In this document: positions 6,393 through 8,235 of the stretch, piece by piece
Layout: each line of letters starts with the position of its first letter
How positions within the stretch are numbered: the stretch's first letter is position 1
Origin: Chitinispirillales bacterium
GTDB taxonomy: Bacteria > Fibrobacterota > Chitinivibrionia > Chitinivibrionales > Chitinivibrionaceae
Assembly: GCA_031254455.1 (NCBI GenBank)
Contig: JAIRUI010000020.1
Location: 1-8,235 of the forward strand
DNA: 8,235 bases
Direction of reading: 5' to 3'
Notes under the pieces: model-generated
Database searches by the model: none
What the model saw: only the letters and a program-made list of their open reading frames with translations
What the model was told of the DNA's origin: nothing
Program-made: the position numbers and the translations under genes

Positions 6393-7385
6393 TTACTCTC
6401 CAGACCGAGGATGCGCCTGTTTGTAAGATTTTAACATTTTTTCTATGCTCGTATGCGTATAAATCTGGGTGGACGCAAGAGAAGCGTGTCCGAGCATTTC
6501 CTTTACGACGCGAATATCCGCACCGTTGTCGAGTAAATGCGACGCAAACGAATGACGCAAAATATGCGGACTTTTTTTCTTTGCCGAAGAAACCTTAGAC
6601 AGTTCTTTGTTTACAATTTGGCGGATTCGGCGTACAGATAAAAGCGTAACGTCTTCTTTGTATATTCTTGCCCGTTTCCCAGTCAAATTATCATAATTTT
6701 TATATCGCTTACGCCCGCTTTTGGCTATTCGCGGGAAAATATGATCGCTCGGCTTGGCGCTTGTCGGCAAGTAGCGTTTCAAAAGTTCTATAACGACGTC
6801 GGTAATCGGCACTATCCGTTCTTTGTTTCCTTTTCCTATAACTCGAACGGTTTTGCTATAGAAGTCGAAACTTCTCTTTGTCAAATTATGCAGTTCCGAA
6901 ACACGAATCCCGCTTCCGTAAAGCAATTCGATTATCAGCATGTCACGAACGTCAGGCGGTTTTCGGGAAATTTCTTCCTGTGAGGAATTAGTGTCGTTAC
7001 AGTTATTATAACTGTCTCCAAGTTCCTGCATTTGCGGCTCGGTGATTATCGCAGGAATCGATTTATCAAGTTTTGCGACGGCGATTAAGCGCACAGGATT
7101 GAGCGATATTACATTTTCTCTACTGAGAAATTTACCGAACGAAAGTAACGAAGAGCGTTTTCTGGCTATAGTTTTTGCTTTTTGTCCTTCGTTTTTCAGA
7201 AAGTAAATAAACGAACGAACGTTTGTTTTCGTAAAAACTTTTTCCACGTCGTCGCCGTCCGTAATTTTTTGCATATCGCGAAATTGCAGCAAATCGCGTT
7301 TATATGCGTCAGCCGTATTTATCGAATAGTCCCGTTGTTTTTCGATATAACGCAAAAACGAATCGAGTGCGTCAATCCAGCGCAT
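6393..7385 (-). CDS. Tyrosine recombinase, XerC/XerD type
   Basis: This 330-residue site-specific recombinase would resolve chromosome dimers at dif sites during division. An N-terminal SAM-like core-binding domain spans about 3-105. The catalytic domain shows all expected residues: Arg161 in YGSGIRVSEL, Lys185 in GKGNKER, His274 and Arg277 in HILRH, His300 in MLGHASLASTQ, and the nucleophile Tyr309 in QIYTH. The C-terminal HPR tail resembles that of XerD. It is about 30 residues longer than the usual 295-300, from an Asn/Ser-rich insertion at about 124-146 and a basic stretch at about 218-250. Whether it is XerC, XerD or a lone Xer cannot be told. Its normal composition and its housekeeping neighbour argue against a phage integrase. 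GGAG five bases before the ATG (reverse complement of 7391-7394) supports the start. It heads a probable operon with the kinase and is divergent from the lipoprotein gene. Confidence 0.92.
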   Translation of the reverse strand: MRWIDALDSFLRYIEKQRDYSINTADAYKRDLLQFRDMQKITDGDDVEKVFTKTNVRSFIYFLKNEGQKAKTIARKRSSLLSFGKFLSRENVISLNPVRLIAVAKLDKSIPAIITEPQMQELGDSYNNCNDTNSSQEEISRKPPDVRDMLIIELLYGSGIRVSELHNLTKRSFDFYSKTVRVIGKGNKERIVPITDVVIELLKRYLPTSAKPSDHIFPRIAKSGRKRYKNYDNLTGKRARIYKEDVTLLSVRRIRQIVNKELSKVSSAKKKSPHILRHSFASHLLDNGADIRVVKEMLGHASLASTQIYTHTSIEKMLKSYKQAHPRSGE

Positions 7386-7464
7386 AATTTCTCCTTTTAA
7401 TTAATAAAAATAATAATTCGCCCGTACAAAATGTATTTTTAAGAAAAGTCAAAGGAGCGCGGTT
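7386..7464. promoter_or_regulatory. Divergent intergenic region
   Basis: These 79 bases separate the Xer gene (leftward) and the lipoprotein gene (rightward) and must hold start signals for both unless transcription enters from elsewhere. The left half is almost pure A/T (7397-7414). I find both ribosome binding sites but no -35/-10 pair that stands out, and no operator palindrome. Confidence 0.4.
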
Positions 7465-8136
7465 ATGAAAAACTTTATTATCATTTTTTGTATTTTACTC
7501 GTCTTTTCAGGATGTTCAAAAAAGAAAAACGCTACGGATGTTAAAAATTATGTCGAACATTACATATCTCAACTAAAGGTTATTGAAAAACCGTCCAGCG
7601 AAAAGTTTAACTATCTTATGAATTTGATGCACAATTTTGACGCAAATTCAAACGATTCGTTACAGATTAACCTTCGCGACGCTATTTTAGAAACCATAAC
7701 CGCAAATAAAACCGCAGGCGACGAATTTCGTGAACTTGCACTCAAAAAAAAGCCCGATTACATTGAAGACACCATCCAGATTCTGCTGGTTACCGCAACC
7801 GCGCTTTTGGGACAGTCATACGAAATGCGTACATCCGCGATAACCTCGCTAAATCGCTTTGTTGCACTGGGAACTCCGAGATTTTTCAGGGAATATTCGC
7901 TGCAAATGGAAAGGGCTATGAAAGTAAGCGAACAGGCGTTTTTCTTTCTGACGACCGCGCGCGTACGCCAGAGAGTGGTAACCGGCGATACTCTTGACAT
8001 GACTATTGCGGAGTTTTTGAAAATTCCCGAATTGCCGCCTTTAGAGACTGTAAACAAAAACGTCGATTCAACGGACGCTTCCCAAATATTATATTCTCCC
8101 GAGGCAAAAATAAATAACAACTCGAAACCGGAGTAA
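7465..8136 (+). CDS. Putative lipoprotein of unknown function
   Basis: This 223-residue protein starts with MKNF, a hydrophobic stretch and VFSGC. Cys17 is the likely lipidated residue, giving a type II signal peptide with a slightly weak -3 position (Phe instead of Leu). Ser18 follows the cysteine and does not signal inner-membrane retention, so an outer-membrane location is plausible if the organism is Gram-negative. The mature part is mostly charged and helical (about 23-170), then turns into a Pro/Asp/Asn-rich, probably disordered tail. I do not recognise a domain. Repeated helical patterns such as TITANKTAGDEFRELAL and TATALLGQSYEMRTSAI suggest a HEAT-like or all-alpha fold, but that is inference. 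AGGAG at 7453-7457, seven bases before the ATG, supports the start. The next reading frame starts four bases after its stop, and the ribosome binding site of that frame lies within the end of this gene, so they are probably one operon. Confidence 0.75.
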   Translation: MKNFIIIFCILLVFSGCSKKKNATDVKNYVEHYISQLKVIEKPSSEKFNYLMNLMHNFDANSNDSLQINLRDAILETITANKTAGDEFRELALKKKPDYIEDTIQILLVTATALLGQSYEMRTSAITSLNRFVALGTPRFFREYSLQMERAMKVSEQAFFFLTTARVRQRVVTGDTLDMTIAEFLKIPELPPLETVNKNVDSTDASQILYSPEAKINNNSKPE

Positions 8137-8140
8137 AAAC

Positions 8141-8235
8141 GTGATTAAAACAAATAATAACAAAGTTACCCCCCCCCCCCCCCCCCCCAAAAAAACGCCA
8201 AACCACCCTCCACAGGGGTGCTGCGACAGCAAGAA
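8141..8235 (+). CDS. Partial reading frame at window end (uncertain)
   Basis: A GTG at 8141 with GGAG at 8130-8133 seven bases upstream opens a frame that stays open to the end of the window (31 codons). It reads a polar start (IKTNNNKV), then Thr plus six Pro codons from the poly-C tract, then KKTPNHPPQGCCDSK. The start signal is good and a co-transcribed gene here is plausible. However, everything after 8168 depends on a homopolymer whose true length is doubtful, so the frame downstream may be wrong. A short Pro-rich linker after a membrane anchor or at a periplasmic TonB-like N-terminus would look similar, but there is too little sequence to call a function. Confidence 0.35.
   Translation, partial: MIKTNNNKVTPPPPPPKKTPNHPPQGCCDSK
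8169..8188 (+). repeat. Poly-C tract (20 C)
   Basis: An uninterrupted run of twenty C, followed directly by seven A, lies 47 bases from the window end in otherwise AT-rich DNA. Nothing comparable occurs in the interior. It may be a true homopolymer at which assembly stopped, or a sequencing/assembly artefact; length and flanking sequence should not be trusted. Confidence 0.85.

Noticed and set aside
6393..7385. Tyrosine recombinase as an integrase of a mobile island carrying the restriction genes
   Set aside because: XerD-like motifs and HPR tail, host-like composition, operon with a housekeeping kinase, and four ordinary genes or gaps between; no attachment-site repeats noticed.
7758..8120. 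Long open frame antisense to the lipoprotein
   Set aside because: A shadow of the sense gene with no start signals or recognisable protein character.
8169..8195. Telomere-like C-run followed by A-run
   Set aside because: A single C20A7 block, not a repeated C4A4-type unit, and in bacterial-type coding context.
1..8235. CRISPR array, tRNA, rRNA, insertion sequence
   Set aside because: Read through for spaced direct repeats, transposase motifs, terminal inverted repeats and tRNA-like segments; none found by eye.

Overview
The window looks like one end-to-end bacterial contig fragment from an AT-rich, probably Gram-negative organism. The housekeeping-like genes sit in the mid-30s to high-30s %GC by hand counts of single 60-base lines. 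The Gram-negative reading rests on a lipoprotein with a lipobox. Nearly every gene has a clear AGGAG-type ribosome binding site 5-7 nt from its start. No rRNA, tRNA or marker gene fixes the phylum, and I do not assign one.

Left part (1-4725): after a G-rich low-complexity end and about 300 bases of AT-rich non-coding leader comes a compact three-gene, same-strand cluster with overlapping ends. It comprises (i) a large N6-adenine DNA methyltransferase of the Eco57I/type IIG-like kind (motifs DPACGSG and NPPW), (ii) a small protein with a PD-(D/E)XK nuclease signature (D...ExK), and (iii) a uracil-DNA-glycosylase-superfamily protein. The first two are best read as a two-gene restriction-modification or related defence system. 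The methylase N-terminus resembles an HSDR_N-type nuclease fold that has lost its ExK motif, so the separate small nuclease may supply the cutting activity. The nuclease gene is strikingly AT-rich (about 17-22% GC in sampled lines), while the glycosylase returns to the composition of the rest of the window. This suggests a horizontally acquired methylase/nuclease cassette abutting a resident repair gene.

Middle (4839-6355): a short PspC-domain membrane protein and an aldo/keto reductase lie in tandem on the + strand. They run convergently into a diacylglycerol/undecaprenol kinase on the - strand, with the two coding ends overlapping by 13 bp.

Right (6393-8235): a XerC/XerD-type tyrosine recombinase lies upstream of the kinase on the - strand and probably shares its transcript. 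Divergent from it is a small lipoprotein of unknown function, followed after 4 nt by the start of another reading frame. That frame runs through a 20-base poly-C tract to the end of the window. The G-rich left end and poly-C right end look like low-complexity contig ends and should not be over-read.

The best candidate for something new is the methylase/nuclease/glycosylase cluster. The remaining genes are ordinary.
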